Part shown: positions 23,781-31,122 of the stretch, piece by piece
Numbering within the stretch: the first letter of the stretch is position 1
Layout of the letters: every line of letters begins with the position of its first letter
NCBI GenBank assembly: GCA_003141275.1
Contig: PLLM01000018.1
Coordinates: 1,589 to 39,483, forward strand
Direction of reading: 5' to 3'
Origin: Phycisphaerales bacterium
GTDB taxonomy: Bacteria; Planctomycetota; Phycisphaerae; Sedimentisphaerales; Anaerobacaceae
Length of the DNA stretch: 37,895 nt
Translations under genes and position numbers: made by a program
Notes under the pieces: generated by a model
The model's input: the letters and a program-made list of their open reading frames with translations, nothing else
Databases searched by the model: none
Told to the model about the DNA's origin: nothing

Positions 23781-23897
23781 TTAACGGCTCGTGTGCTGCT
23801 GATGCTTTTCAACGGCCGCGATAAACGCGTTGATATTATCCGTCGATACCTCCGGATGCCGTATCTTACATTTTATGCCCTTTCCTGCTGTATTAAT
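23781..23897 (-). pseudogene. Possible C-terminal remnant of a protein gene
   Basis: On the minus strand a frame ends with RHPEVSTDNINAFIAAVEKH and a stop at 23783-23781. The sequence looks like a real C-terminal helix, of the kind that ends many aminotransferase-like or helical proteins, but the frame is closed upstream by TAA within about 38 codons. I cannot name the family. It could also be chance or part of a repeated element. Confidence 0.25.
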
Positions 23898-24020
23898 TTA
23901 AGCCGGCAGTATGGCATACAAACCCGCCCAAATCTACAACAGCATTCCTGGTCGCATTAGTTTATTGAAGGCGTAGGCGTATAAACCGCGGAGTTCTGCT
24001 TTGCGAGGCGGGGGAGTGAA

Positions 24021-24092
24021 AGCCAACGATCGGATTCGAACCGATAACCTCCGGTTTACAAAACCGGAGCTCTACCGTTGAGCTACGTTGGC
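24021..24092 (-). tRNA. tRNA-Thr (anticodon TGT)
   Basis: The minus strand folds into a full cloverleaf. The acceptor is GCCAACG with CGTTGGC, the D arm is GCTCAACGGTAGAGC, the anticodon stem is CCGGT with ACCGG around loop TTTGTAA, and the T arm has GGTTCGAATCC. The anticodon TGT reads ACA/ACN (threonine). The discriminator base is T and CCA is not encoded. It is 72 bases long and isolated, with no adjacent integrase. Confidence 0.96.
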
Positions 24093-24155
24093 GTAATTTC
24101 TATATCGGCAGGATTATACTGAAAATGAGGTAATTTCGCAAGTGCCCGGGCGATA

Positions 24156-25199
24156 TTACGTCAGGAGCAGGAAGATAAAGAAGCCGACCATAATGACCAT
24201 GCCGAGGGGCACGCCGAATGTGGCCCACTCTTTGCTTTTTATGGAAAGCTTGCTTGCGCAAATTATATTGGGGATATTGCCGGGGATGAGCATCCCGCCC
24301 GCGATGAGCAGGCCGGCAAGTGCGTCTTTGATAGTATCTATGGGCATAGCGGGGCTGATTTCCGCGGCGGTCAGCGTCGCGTTATCGAGAATCGCCGAGG
24401 TGATATTCACCCAGTAAAGGGCTAATGACGGGATATGCACAAGATATTTGTCAACAACGGGAGTAAAGCCGGTGCCAAGGAAAACAAGCGCAAGAACAAA
24501 AAGATAAACCTTGCCCGCCCTGATGAACATATCTTTAATTTCTTCGGGCTTATCTTCGGTAAGAGTTGGGCCTTTTCCTTCGTGTTTGTGTGTAAAGAAC
24601 AAAGGTATTATTCCAAGCAGGACAACCAAAGGTATTATCCATTTGCCTAATAGTTTAAGCAGGAAGAAAAAGTCGGCGTGATAGGGTTCGCCTCTGAGTT
24701 TGGAGACCGCGATTGTGGATAACGGCTCGCCTATGGGCGTAAGAACCGCGCCCAGGCCAATCGAGAAACAGGCGATGATTACCAGTCGCACTTCGAGAGC
24801 TCTGGGAAGCTTTAATACGCTTACGACCTCAGCGAGAATCAATGCGGCAATAATGGCGGTGATGACGCTCGAGGACAATCCAAGGCCGACAACGATTATA
24901 AAGAAAAGCGTGGAGTATCCAAACTTCCTGGCGAAGGCGTGAGCCCATTTGCCGATTTTAGGCCTGATGAATTTGAAAATAACACCCGCAAACAGCACTG
25001 CCAGCGTGATTTTAATCGGGTCAACAAGCGCCTCTTTGACAAGGTGCCATGACCACAGGCCGGAAATGGTAACTGCGAGGCATCCCATAATAAAGAGAAA
25101 CGCCTCGAGCTGCTTTTCAATCCGTTTTGAAAGGAAAGGCAGAACCAGCACAAGCCCGATAATGGCTACCAGTCCGCCCGTTACCAGCGATTCATTCAT
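24156..25199 (-). CDS. DUF1646-family predicted cation transporter
   Basis: The 347-residue protein is very hydrophobic, with about ten membrane segments. It carries motifs like SVITAIIAALILAEVV, VLTPIGEPLSTIAVSK and NITSAILDNATLTAAEISPA. These are reminiscent of the NhaD/ArsB (ion transporter) fold and of DUF1646 proteins known mainly from methanogens and some bacteria. A role in Na+/H+ or other cation exchange is inferred from the fold. There is no clear Shine-Dalgarno before the ATG. The upstream region is a mirrored heptamer array shared with the divergent protease gene. Confidence 0.8.
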   Translation of the reverse strand: MNESLVTGGLVAIIGLVLVLPFLSKRIEKQLEAFLFIMGCLAVTISGLWSWHLVKEALVDPIKITLAVLFAGVIFKFIRPKIGKWAHAFARKFGYSTLFFIIVVGLGLSSSVITAIIAALILAEVVSVLKLPRALEVRLVIIACFSIGLGAVLTPIGEPLSTIAVSKLRGEPYHADFFFLLKLLGKWIIPLVVLLGIIPLFFTHKHEGKGPTLTEDKPEEIKDMFIRAGKVYLFVLALVFLGTGFTPVVDKYLVHIPSLALYWVNITSAILDNATLTAAEISPAMPIDTIKDALAGLLIAGGMLIPGNIPNIICASKLSIKSKEWATFGVPLGMVIMVGFFIFLLLT

Positions 25200-25200
25200 A

Positions 25201-25279
25201 TCTATTTTCTATTTTCGATTTATTATTTTTGATTTACAATTCAAGAATGATAAATCATAAATAGTAAATTATAAAGAGG
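25201..25279. repeat. Mirrored 7-bp array in divergent promoter region
   Basis: Direct heptamers NNNATTT (TCTATTT twice, TCGATTT, ATTATTT, TTGATTT) fill 25201-25235. A centre ATTCAAGAAT follows, then inverted heptamers AAATNNN (AAATCAT, AAATAGT, AAATTAT) at 25252-25272. A last unit AAAGAGG (25273-25279) includes the ribosome site of the protease gene. The array is nearly the whole intergenic spacer between the transporter and protease genes. Confidence 0.8.
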
Positions 25280-25288
25280 AAATTTAGA

Positions 25289-26116
25289 ATGCGAAAACTT
25301 ATGCTTCTGACAATAAGTATTGGTTTGTGCTTATCCTTTGGCTGCGCCGCAAACCCGATTACCGGCGAAGACGAGCTGATGTTCGACCGTGACTATCATC
25401 ACGATGTCAATCTTGGCAAAGAGGTTGCTCCGCAGGTCGAAAAAGAGCTTAAAGGCAGAATCAAAGACCAGGTATTGCAGGATTATATAAACGGCGTAGG
25501 CCATAAAATTGCCAGATTCAGCCACAACCCGGATTTCGATTTTGATTTTGCTGCCGTTAACGACAAGTCGATAAACGCCATTTCGCTGCCCGGCGGGCGC
25601 ATTTTCATCACAAAAGGTCTGTTGTTGAAACTTGAAAGCGAGTCGCAGCTCGCGGGCGTATTGGCGCACGAGACCGTTCACGTTGTAGCAAGAGACACTG
25701 AAAATATGATGAGCAAACAGGCGGGAATGGGCGCATTGTTTATCCTGGCGGCATCCCAGGCGAAAACGCAGGGCGAGGTAGCCGCTGCCGATATTGCGTT
25801 GCAGCTTGTGACGCTCCAATACAGCAGGGAAGACGAAAGGACAGCCGACCTTGGCGGTATAGATTATATGGTGAGGGCCGGCTACAACCCCAACGGCATG
25901 GTCGAAACGATGCAGATACTACAGAAGGAGGAGGCGAGCAAGTCGTCCGATTTTTTCTCAACGCACCCCTCGCCCGAAAACCGCATCGATTACCTCAGGG
26001 CAAGGATTCAATCGCATTATTCAAACAGTGTAGCGGGAACGAAAGTCGGGCAGGAAGATTACCGGCAGAACGTCCTGGACAGGATAAAAAATCTTCCTGA
26101 TTCGCCGGGCAAGTAG
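25289..26116 (+). CDS. M48-family metalloprotease lipoprotein
   Basis: The N-terminus MRKLMLLTISIGLCLSFGC is a lipoprotein signal with the lipidated Cys at 19. The zinc-binding motif HETVH lies at residues 127-131 and the third ligand is probably in EDERTADLGG near 188-197. It resembles the LoiP/YfgC group of M48 peptidases, which act on misfolded or envelope proteins in the periplasm. Length 275 is normal. The transporter gene diverges on the other side. Confidence 0.92.
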   Translation: MRKLMLLTISIGLCLSFGCAANPITGEDELMFDRDYHHDVNLGKEVAPQVEKELKGRIKDQVLQDYINGVGHKIARFSHNPDFDFDFAAVNDKSINAISLPGGRIFITKGLLLKLESESQLAGVLAHETVHVVARDTENMMSKQAGMGALFILAASQAKTQGEVAAADIALQLVTLQYSREDERTADLGGIDYMVRAGYNPNGMVETMQILQKEEASKSSDFFSTHPSPENRIDYLRARIQSHYSNSVAGTKVGQEDYRQNVLDRIKNLPDSPGK

Positions 26117-26145
26117 CTTAATCGCAGGGGGGGAGTTGTGTTGAT

Positions 26146-26178
26146 AAAAAAAGGAGTCCGCTTTCCAAAACGGACTCC
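26146..26178 (-). terminator. Intrinsic terminator of the zinc-ribbon gene
   Basis: GGAGTCCG/CGGACTCC (26153-26160, 26171-26178) is an 8-bp stem followed on the minus strand by seven T residues. It lies 54 bases past the stop of the gene at 26233 and also sits just after the stop of the convergent protease. Confidence 0.9.
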
Positions 26179-26232
26179 CTTGCGTAGTTGTTGTAATCTA
26201 TGTTTTTTACCTGTCGGACGGCATTGATTATT

Positions 26233-26640
26233 TTACGTTTTTTTGGCTGGTGCCGTCGATGGGCTGTACCCGCAGCCGGGGCAGGTATCTTCAGCTTTAC
26301 CTTCAACTGTCCCGGGGAAGAAGACCTTGCCGCATTTTTCGCATTTCATCGCCTTGAAGACGCTATCCTCGTTGCATTTCGGGCACTTCATCGGGACAGC
26401 GCCGCTCATCATAAACTGGCGAGGTCCTCCGTTACTCATCATGAAATCGGTGTATTCCTTGGCACTTATTTCGTATTCGTGGCCGCATTTCGGGTTGTTG
26501 CATTTGACCCACACCTTGCCGGTTGGCTGGCCTGCTGCTGTAGTGCCGCCGCCCATTGTTTTGTACGTGATGATACCCGCTGCTGCTATGCACGCGACGG
26601 CGACCACAATTAGAAGTATTTTTTTGGCGTTCTCTTCCAT
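26233..26640 (-). CDS. Membrane-anchored multi-zinc-ribbon protein
   Basis: A single N-terminal helix (residues 7-28) anchors a domain with four Cys pairs: CNNPKCGHEYEI, CPKC, CEKC and CPGC. That is enough for two zinc ribbons. The segment MMSNGGPRQFMMSGAVPMKCPKC links them. No enzyme motif is visible. Proteins like this are frequent in planctomycetes and lack a known role. The gene has its own strong terminator and a GGAG ribosome site. Confidence 0.75.
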   Translation of the reverse strand: MEENAKKILLIVVAVACIAAAGIITYKTMGGGTTAAGQPTGKVWVKCNNPKCGHEYEISAKEYTDFMMSNGGPRQFMMSGAVPMKCPKCNEDSVFKAMKCEKCGKVFFPGTVEGKAEDTCPGCGYSPSTAPAKKT

Positions 26641-26754
26641 ATCTTAATCTCCAAAATATAAAAGGACACGTTAGTTAAAGGTTTGGTAAGATGTTATCGT
26701 CAGCCGGGTGATTTGTCAAAGAGATAATTCCAGCCAGCCGCAAGTCGCAGGCCA

Positions 26755-27822
26755 TTATGCCATTTTAAGTATTCTGCCGGGTTGTTCGGGCATACCCGTG
26801 CGGGCGGACAGATATGTCGCTTCTATGAAGGCCATATTTTTCAGGTTGTCGGCTGCGGGACTTACAAGGTGATTTTTGTCGGGCCAGAGCAGATGAGAGC
26901 CAAAATTTTCCAGCGTCATTTTCATTCTGCCGAGACAGTCATCGTCAAATTCGTCCCGTCTCAGTTGCTTTCCCCGTGAATCCGCGACCTCAAAACTTTT
27001 ATCGTCGCACCTTACCAGCGTATCCTGCCCCTGTGCGATTAGCCATTTCTGCCGCTGGTTGCCTGTCGATGATGCGACTGCTGCCCGGCCCGCCAGAAGA
27101 TTGCCTGATAACGTATCGTTGAATTTCATAGTTACAATGGCGCTGTCCTCCGTCAGGTAAAGCCGTTGTTGCCTGTCGGGTGCGGTGCTGCCGGCAACCC
27201 CTTCGACTGTGCTCAGGACGGGGCAGTAAACCTGCTGAGGCAGGCCGAAGTTTAGCGATATCTGGTCGATTATCCCCCAGCATTCGTAAAGAAGCACTCC
27301 GCCTCCGGCAAGTACCGGGTCGTTGCGCCATTTTGCCTGCTGGGTTTCTGATGACGGCCGGCCGGCGGCGAGGACAAGAAAGTACTGTTCTGCGGGATTT
27401 TGCAGGAAATAACCCCTTGCCGCAAGAGAGCTTTGAGCGAATCTGTCGATGTTGGCGACGGCCAGGGTAATCCCCTCGTTTTGCGAGAGCTTTACGAATT
27501 CTGCCGCCTCGCTGAAATTTCGCGCCAATGGAGGAGCTTTAAGGATGTGAAACTTCTTTTTTATTGCCATCTTAAGGTATTCGGCGCAACTGTGCAGTGG
27601 GGCCGCCACGAACAGGCAATCGATCTGGTTCTGGATTATCAACTGGCGGTAATCGTCATAAGCGGCGCAATTGTGTTCTTTGGCGACCTGCTGCGCAAGA
27701 TTTGTATCATTGTCCCCCACGGCCGCAATGGTGAAGTAGTCGAAACCTTTCGCAGCTTCGAGCATCAACCTGCCCGTGTCGTTCAGGCCCAAGACAGCTA
27801 TTTTAAGTGGACTTTCGCGCAT
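26755..27822 (-). CDS. Gfo/Idh/MocA-family oxidoreductase-like protein
   Basis: The N-terminal Rossmann fold begins LKIAVLGLNDTGRLMLEAA (nucleotide site GxNxxG-like) and continues with AAVGDND and DCLFVAAPLHSCAEYLKMAIKKKFHILKAPPLA. The last part replaces the usual EKP with KAPP, so the catalytic Lys may be retained in an unusual context. The C-terminal alpha/beta domain follows. The NAD-dependent sugar substrate is unknown. The ATG at 27822 is preferred over an upstream TTG at 27834. Residues about 200-210 (PVLSTVEG) come from a palindromic repeat inside the gene. glyA lies 49 bases upstream on the same strand. Confidence 0.8.
   Translation of the reverse strand: MRESPLKIAVLGLNDTGRLMLEAAKGFDYFTIAAVGDNDTNLAQQVAKEHNCAAYDDYRQLIIQNQIDCLFVAAPLHSCAEYLKMAIKKKFHILKAPPLARNFSEAAEFVKLSQNEGITLAVANIDRFAQSSLAARGYFLQNPAEQYFLVLAAGRPSSETQQAKWRNDPVLAGGGVLLYECWGIIDQISLNFGLPQQVYCPVLSTVEGVAGSTAPDRQQRLYLTEDSAIVTMKFNDTLSGNLLAGRAAVASSTGNQRQKWLIAQGQDTLVRCDDKSFEVADSRGKQLRRDEFDDDCLGRMKMTLENFGSHLLWPDKNHLVSPAADNLKNMAFIEATYLSARTGMPEQPGRILKMA
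27198..27223. repeat. REP-like palindrome inside the oxidoreductase gene
   Basis: CCCC at 27198-27201 and GGGG at 27220-27223 flank TTCGACTGTGCTCAGGAC. The inner sequence matches the element inserted in copy B (3363-3383). It encodes CPVLSTVEG in frame on the minus strand. Confidence 0.7.
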
Positions 27823-27871
27823 CCCTGCACACAAAGCAGACCTGTAAACAATCTTTTTTGGTCGCCGGCGA

Positions 27872-29134
27872 TTATTTCTTGTTTGGAATTATAAAATGTT
27901 CAGGCACCGGGAACTGTGAGCACATTAGCAGCACGTCCTTTGCGACCTGTTCGATAACCGATTCGTTGTCGACGTTCTCGGCGACTTTGTTTATGAACTC
28001 CGCGATTTGCCTGGCCTGCTCTTCTTTCATACCGCGTGTGGTTATAGCGGGTGTTCCGAGCCGCAACCCGCTTGGGTTTGCCGGGGGAGCCGGGTCGTTG
28101 GGGATGGTATTGTAGTTGGTCTCTATTCTGGCCCTGTCCAGCGCCTTGGCGAACTTCTTGCCGGGGATATTTTTATTTCTCAAATCGATTAGAATCAGGT
28201 GGTTGTCGGTGCCGCCCGAGACGAGGTTGAAGCCGCATTCGAGGAGCTTTTCCGCCATCGCCTTTGCGTTTTTGACAATCTGTTTGGCGTAAGCGACGAA
28301 CTCGGACGTGTCGGCTTCCGCGAGAGCTACGGCAATCGCGGTAATCGTGTGCATATGCGGGCCACCCTGAAGTCCGGGGAATACTGCCTTATCGACCTTT
28401 TCTGCGTGTTCGGCTTTGCACAGCAGCATTCCGCCTCTTGGGCCTCTCAGTGTCTTGTGCGTTGTTGTTGAAACGATGTCGGCGTAAGGAACCGGGCTTT
28501 TGTGAACGCCCGCCACGACTAAGCCGGAGATATGGGCGATATCGCTGATGTGATATGCCCCGACTTCTTTGGCGATGTCGCCGAATATCTCGAAATTGAT
28601 TTCTCTCGAATAAGCGGTACAGCCGGAGATTATGATTTTGGGCTTGTTTTTCTTCGCCAGGTCTCGAATCTGGTCATAGTCGAACCTGCCCGTTTCAGGG
28701 CTGACGCCATACTGCATAGAGTTGAATATTTTGCCGGTCATGCTGACTTTCCAGCCGTGGGTGAGGTGTCCGCCGTGGGGTAACGCAAGCCCCATAATCG
28801 TATCACCGGGTTTTGCCAGCGCGATATAAGCCGCGAGGTTTGCTATCGAGCCGGAATAGGGCTGGACGTTGGCGTGGTCTGCCTTGAAAAGCTTTGTGGC
28901 CCGCTGTCGGGCGACGGTTTCGATAAGGTCGGTAATCTGTTGCCCTTCGTAATACCTCTTGCCGGGGTATCCTTCGGCGTATTTGTTGGTCAGGCAGCTT
29001 CCGCTGGCCAGCATTACCGCCCTGGAGACGTAGTTTTCGGATGGGATGAGTCGCACGCAGGCGCTTTGACGCGCGCCTTCCTGCCTGACAAGTTCATATA
29101 TTTGCGGGTCATACTGCTCAAGTGCCGTAAGCAT
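27872..29134 (-). CDS. glyA: Serine hydroxymethyltransferase
   Basis: This PLP enzyme interconverts serine and glycine with tetrahydrofolate and feeds one-carbon metabolism. Landmarks are LIPSENYVSRAV (29-40), NKYAEGYPGKRYYEG (50-64), DYADIVSTTTHKTLRGPRGG with the PLP Lys at 227, and a normal length of 420. The start ATG at 29134 follows a GGAG site. The pairing with a folate-using thymidylate synthase-like gene at the left end is distant and probably coincidental. Confidence 0.96.
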   Translation of the reverse strand: MLTALEQYDPQIYELVRQEGARQSACVRLIPSENYVSRAVMLASGSCLTNKYAEGYPGKRYYEGQQITDLIETVARQRATKLFKADHANVQPYSGSIANLAAYIALAKPGDTIMGLALPHGGHLTHGWKVSMTGKIFNSMQYGVSPETGRFDYDQIRDLAKKNKPKIIISGCTAYSREINFEIFGDIAKEVGAYHISDIAHISGLVVAGVHKSPVPYADIVSTTTHKTLRGPRGGMLLCKAEHAEKVDKAVFPGLQGGPHMHTITAIAVALAEADTSEFVAYAKQIVKNAKAMAEKLLECGFNLVSGGTDNHLILIDLRNKNIPGKKFAKALDRARIETNYNTIPNDPAPPANPSGLRLGTPAITTRGMKEEQARQIAEFINKVAENVDNESVIEQVAKDVLLMCSQFPVPEHFIIPNKK

Positions 29135-29211
29135 ATCATATTCTCCATAAAATTGGTTTAGGACGCCTCAATTTATAGCAAAGTAGGGGTTTTGATACAA
29201 GCATTTATTTA

Positions 29212-29239
29212 TTGACAGAATTTGGCCGAAGAATAGGAT
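29212..29239 (+). promoter_or_regulatory. Candidate promoter of the TPR gene
   Basis: TTGACA (29212-29217) and TAGGAT (29234-29239) are separated by 16 bases. The predicted transcript starts near 29246, about 73 bases before the ATG. Confidence 0.4.
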
Positions 29240-29246
29240 TATAGGG

Positions 29247-29300
29247 GTGGGAAGCAGTTTTCTGCCTACTCCCGAAAGGGACGCCTAACGGCGGGCGGAT
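29247..29300 (+). other. Hairpin-rich 5' leader of the TPR gene
   Basis: The leader contains GCAG/CTGC with a TTTT loop, TCCC-GAAA-GGGA (a GNRA tetraloop hairpin) and CGCC/GGCG in quick succession before the GAGGAAA ribosome site. I do not match it to a known riboswitch. A palindromic REP-like element is a competing explanation. Confidence 0.35.
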
Positions 29301-29318
29301 GAATTTTTGAGGAAATTG

Positions 29319-30707
29319 ATGTCTGAAGACAATGGGATAAACGCGAAGGCGAAGTTGTTTTTTGAAAAGGCCGACGAGGCAGCCGCAAACGGCAATTTCG
29401 ACTACGCGATAGGTTTGTTTCTCGATGGATTGCGATGCGACCCGGATGCGCTTCAGGACGGTCACTTGCGGCTTAGGGAGCTTGCCCTGAACCGGCAGGC
29501 CCAGGGCGGCAAGAAACCCTCAATAATGGAAAGAATGAAGTATTCCCGCGGCAAGACCCCTCTCGAACAGTTGCTAAATGCCGAATATCTTATGGCCAGG
29601 GACCCGGAACATTTGCCATACATCGAGGCGATGCTAAAAGCGGCTGTGGCCGGCGACTACAAGCAGACGACGAAATGGGTAGCGGATTTGCTTTTTGCCG
29701 CCAACAATGCCTCGGGAAATCCATCGGCGAGTGCGTATTTGCTGCTGAAGGACTCATACGCCTCCATGGGGCTGTGGGAAAGGGCCCTTGCCGCCTGCCA
29801 GCACGCGGCGAAGATACGCCCCGATGATGCCGATATTGGCGATGAGGCGAAAAGATTGTCCGCGGAGATGACTGTCTCGCGGGGCAAGTATGACCAGGCA
29901 GGTGATTTTCGCAACTCGATAAAAAACCGCGAGGAGCAGGAAATATTTCAGTCGCAGCAGGGGGTGGTCAAGACAAAGGATTATCGAGTTCTGGCTGCCG
30001 AGGCGGCGAGAAGAGCGTATGAGCAGAACCCGCAATCGGCGCAGAGCATATTTGGCTTAGCCGGCGCTCTGGCGGACATGCGGACCGATGAAACGGAAGA
30101 AGAAGCGATAAAACTGCTGGAGGACGCTTACAAAAAGAGGCAGGATTTCAGTTTCAAGGAGCGGGCCGGGCTGATTCGCATCGGTCAGATAAAACGCAAA
30201 ATACGGGAGGCGGATGAGATATTTGAGGCAAATCCGGAAGACGGCATAGCCAAATCAAAACACGCCGGCTTGGTCGGGCAATTGAACAAGGCGGAGATGG
30301 AACACTACGGGCTTTGCGTCCAAAATTATCCTACCGACCTCAAGTTCAAGTACGAATATGGCCTGCGCCTCGTTCACAACCAGAAGTACGATGAGGCGAT
30401 CCCGATGCTTCAGGAGGCACAGAAAGACCCAAGGCACAAAATACTGGCGATGGGCAAGATAGGCCTTTGCTTTTTTATGAAGGGCTGGTTTGCTGACGCG
30501 GAGGAAATCTTCACCAGGGCAATTGATTCTTATGAAATAAAAGATGACGACATCGCGAAGGAATTACGGTATAATCTTGCCCGCTCCCTTGAGGAGCAGG
30601 GCAAGAAGGCCGAGGCCCTTGATATTTATCGCAAAATCGCCCAGGTTGATTTTGGGTTCAAAGATGTTTCACAGCGGGTTGACCGGCTGAGAAAAGAAGC
30701 GAAGTAA
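29319..30707 (+). CDS. TPR-repeat protein
   Basis: About 462 residues with scattered tetratricopeptide repeats. Clear units are FFEKADEAAANGNFDYAIGLFLDGLRCDP near the start and YGLRLVHNQKYDEAIPMLQEAQKDP and LARSLEEQGKKAEALDIYRKIAQ near the end. The middle is charged and helical (EEQEIFQSQQGVVKTKDYR). It has no signal or membrane segment. I set the start at ATG 29319 because GAGGAAA precedes it; a TTG at 29307 is the longer alternative. It probably scaffolds other proteins; partner unknown. rpsT lies 64 bases downstream on the same strand. Confidence 0.85.
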   Translation: MSEDNGINAKAKLFFEKADEAAANGNFDYAIGLFLDGLRCDPDALQDGHLRLRELALNRQAQGGKKPSIMERMKYSRGKTPLEQLLNAEYLMARDPEHLPYIEAMLKAAVAGDYKQTTKWVADLLFAANNASGNPSASAYLLLKDSYASMGLWERALAACQHAAKIRPDDADIGDEAKRLSAEMTVSRGKYDQAGDFRNSIKNREEQEIFQSQQGVVKTKDYRVLAAEAARRAYEQNPQSAQSIFGLAGALADMRTDETEEEAIKLLEDAYKKRQDFSFKERAGLIRIGQIKRKIREADEIFEANPEDGIAKSKHAGLVGQLNKAEMEHYGLCVQNYPTDLKFKYEYGLRLVHNQKYDEAIPMLQEAQKDPRHKILAMGKIGLCFFMKGWFADAEEIFTRAIDSYEIKDDDIAKELRYNLARSLEEQGKKAEALDIYRKIAQVDFGFKDVSQRVDRLRKEAK

Positions 30708-30771
30708 CAGGTATCGAAAATAACGGCGGTATATGATTTTTTTAACAGAAGCGTTTTTTTAGGAGATTGCA

Positions 30772-31050
30772 GTGGCTCATTCGTTGTCGGCAAAAAAGAG
30801 AGTAAGGCAGAACGAAAAAAGAAGAGCAATTAATCGCGCAAGAAAGAGCAGCATCAAGACGCAGATAAAGCATTTTGAGGCGGCTCTGGCCAGCGGGGAC
30901 CTCAAAGCGGCAGCCGAGCAGTTCCGCCTGACGGCCAAACGGCTGGACAAGGTCGCGTCCACCACCACTATGCACAAAAGGACCGCTGCCCGCAAGAAAT
31001 CCCGTCTTGCCAAAAAGCTCAACGCGCTGAAAGCAAAAGCATCGGCCTAA
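30772..31050 (+). CDS. rpsT: 30S ribosomal protein S20
   Basis: The 92-residue protein is Lys/Arg rich and has the S20 signature: AHSLSAKKRVRQNEKRRAINR at the N-terminus, RKSSIKTQIK, and KGTMHKRTAARKKSRLAKKLN-like sequence at the C-terminus (here TTTMHKRTAARKKSRLAKK). It binds 16S rRNA in the small subunit. The start is GTG at 30772 with AGGAG six bases upstream. It is followed by the mirrored octamer array and rnr. Confidence 0.97.
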   Translation: MAHSLSAKKRVRQNEKRRAINRARKSSIKTQIKHFEAALASGDLKAAAEQFRLTAKRLDKVASTTTMHKRTAARKKSRLAKKLNALKAKASA

Positions 31051-31110
31051 CCACAAAGTCACGAAGGCACCGAGACACAAAGTAAAATTGAAAAATTAGT
31101 GCCTTTGTGT
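31051..31110. repeat. Mirrored 8-bp array between rpsT and rnr
   Basis: Four direct octamers NCACNAAG (CCACAAAG, TCACGAAG, GCACCGAG, ACACAAAG) occupy 31051-31082. After an AT-rich centre, two inverted units (ATTAGTGC, CTTTGTGT) occupy 31095-31110. AGACACAAAG at 31073-31082 is a perfect inverted match to CTTTGTGTCT at 31103-31112. The array starts at the base after the rpsT stop codon. Confidence 0.8.
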
Positions 31111-31122
31111 CTCCCGGCAGGG

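Noticed and set aside
24021-24092. tRNA gene as an attachment site for an integrated element
   Set aside because: No integrase, no direct repeat of the tRNA 3' end and no cargo genes were seen nearby.
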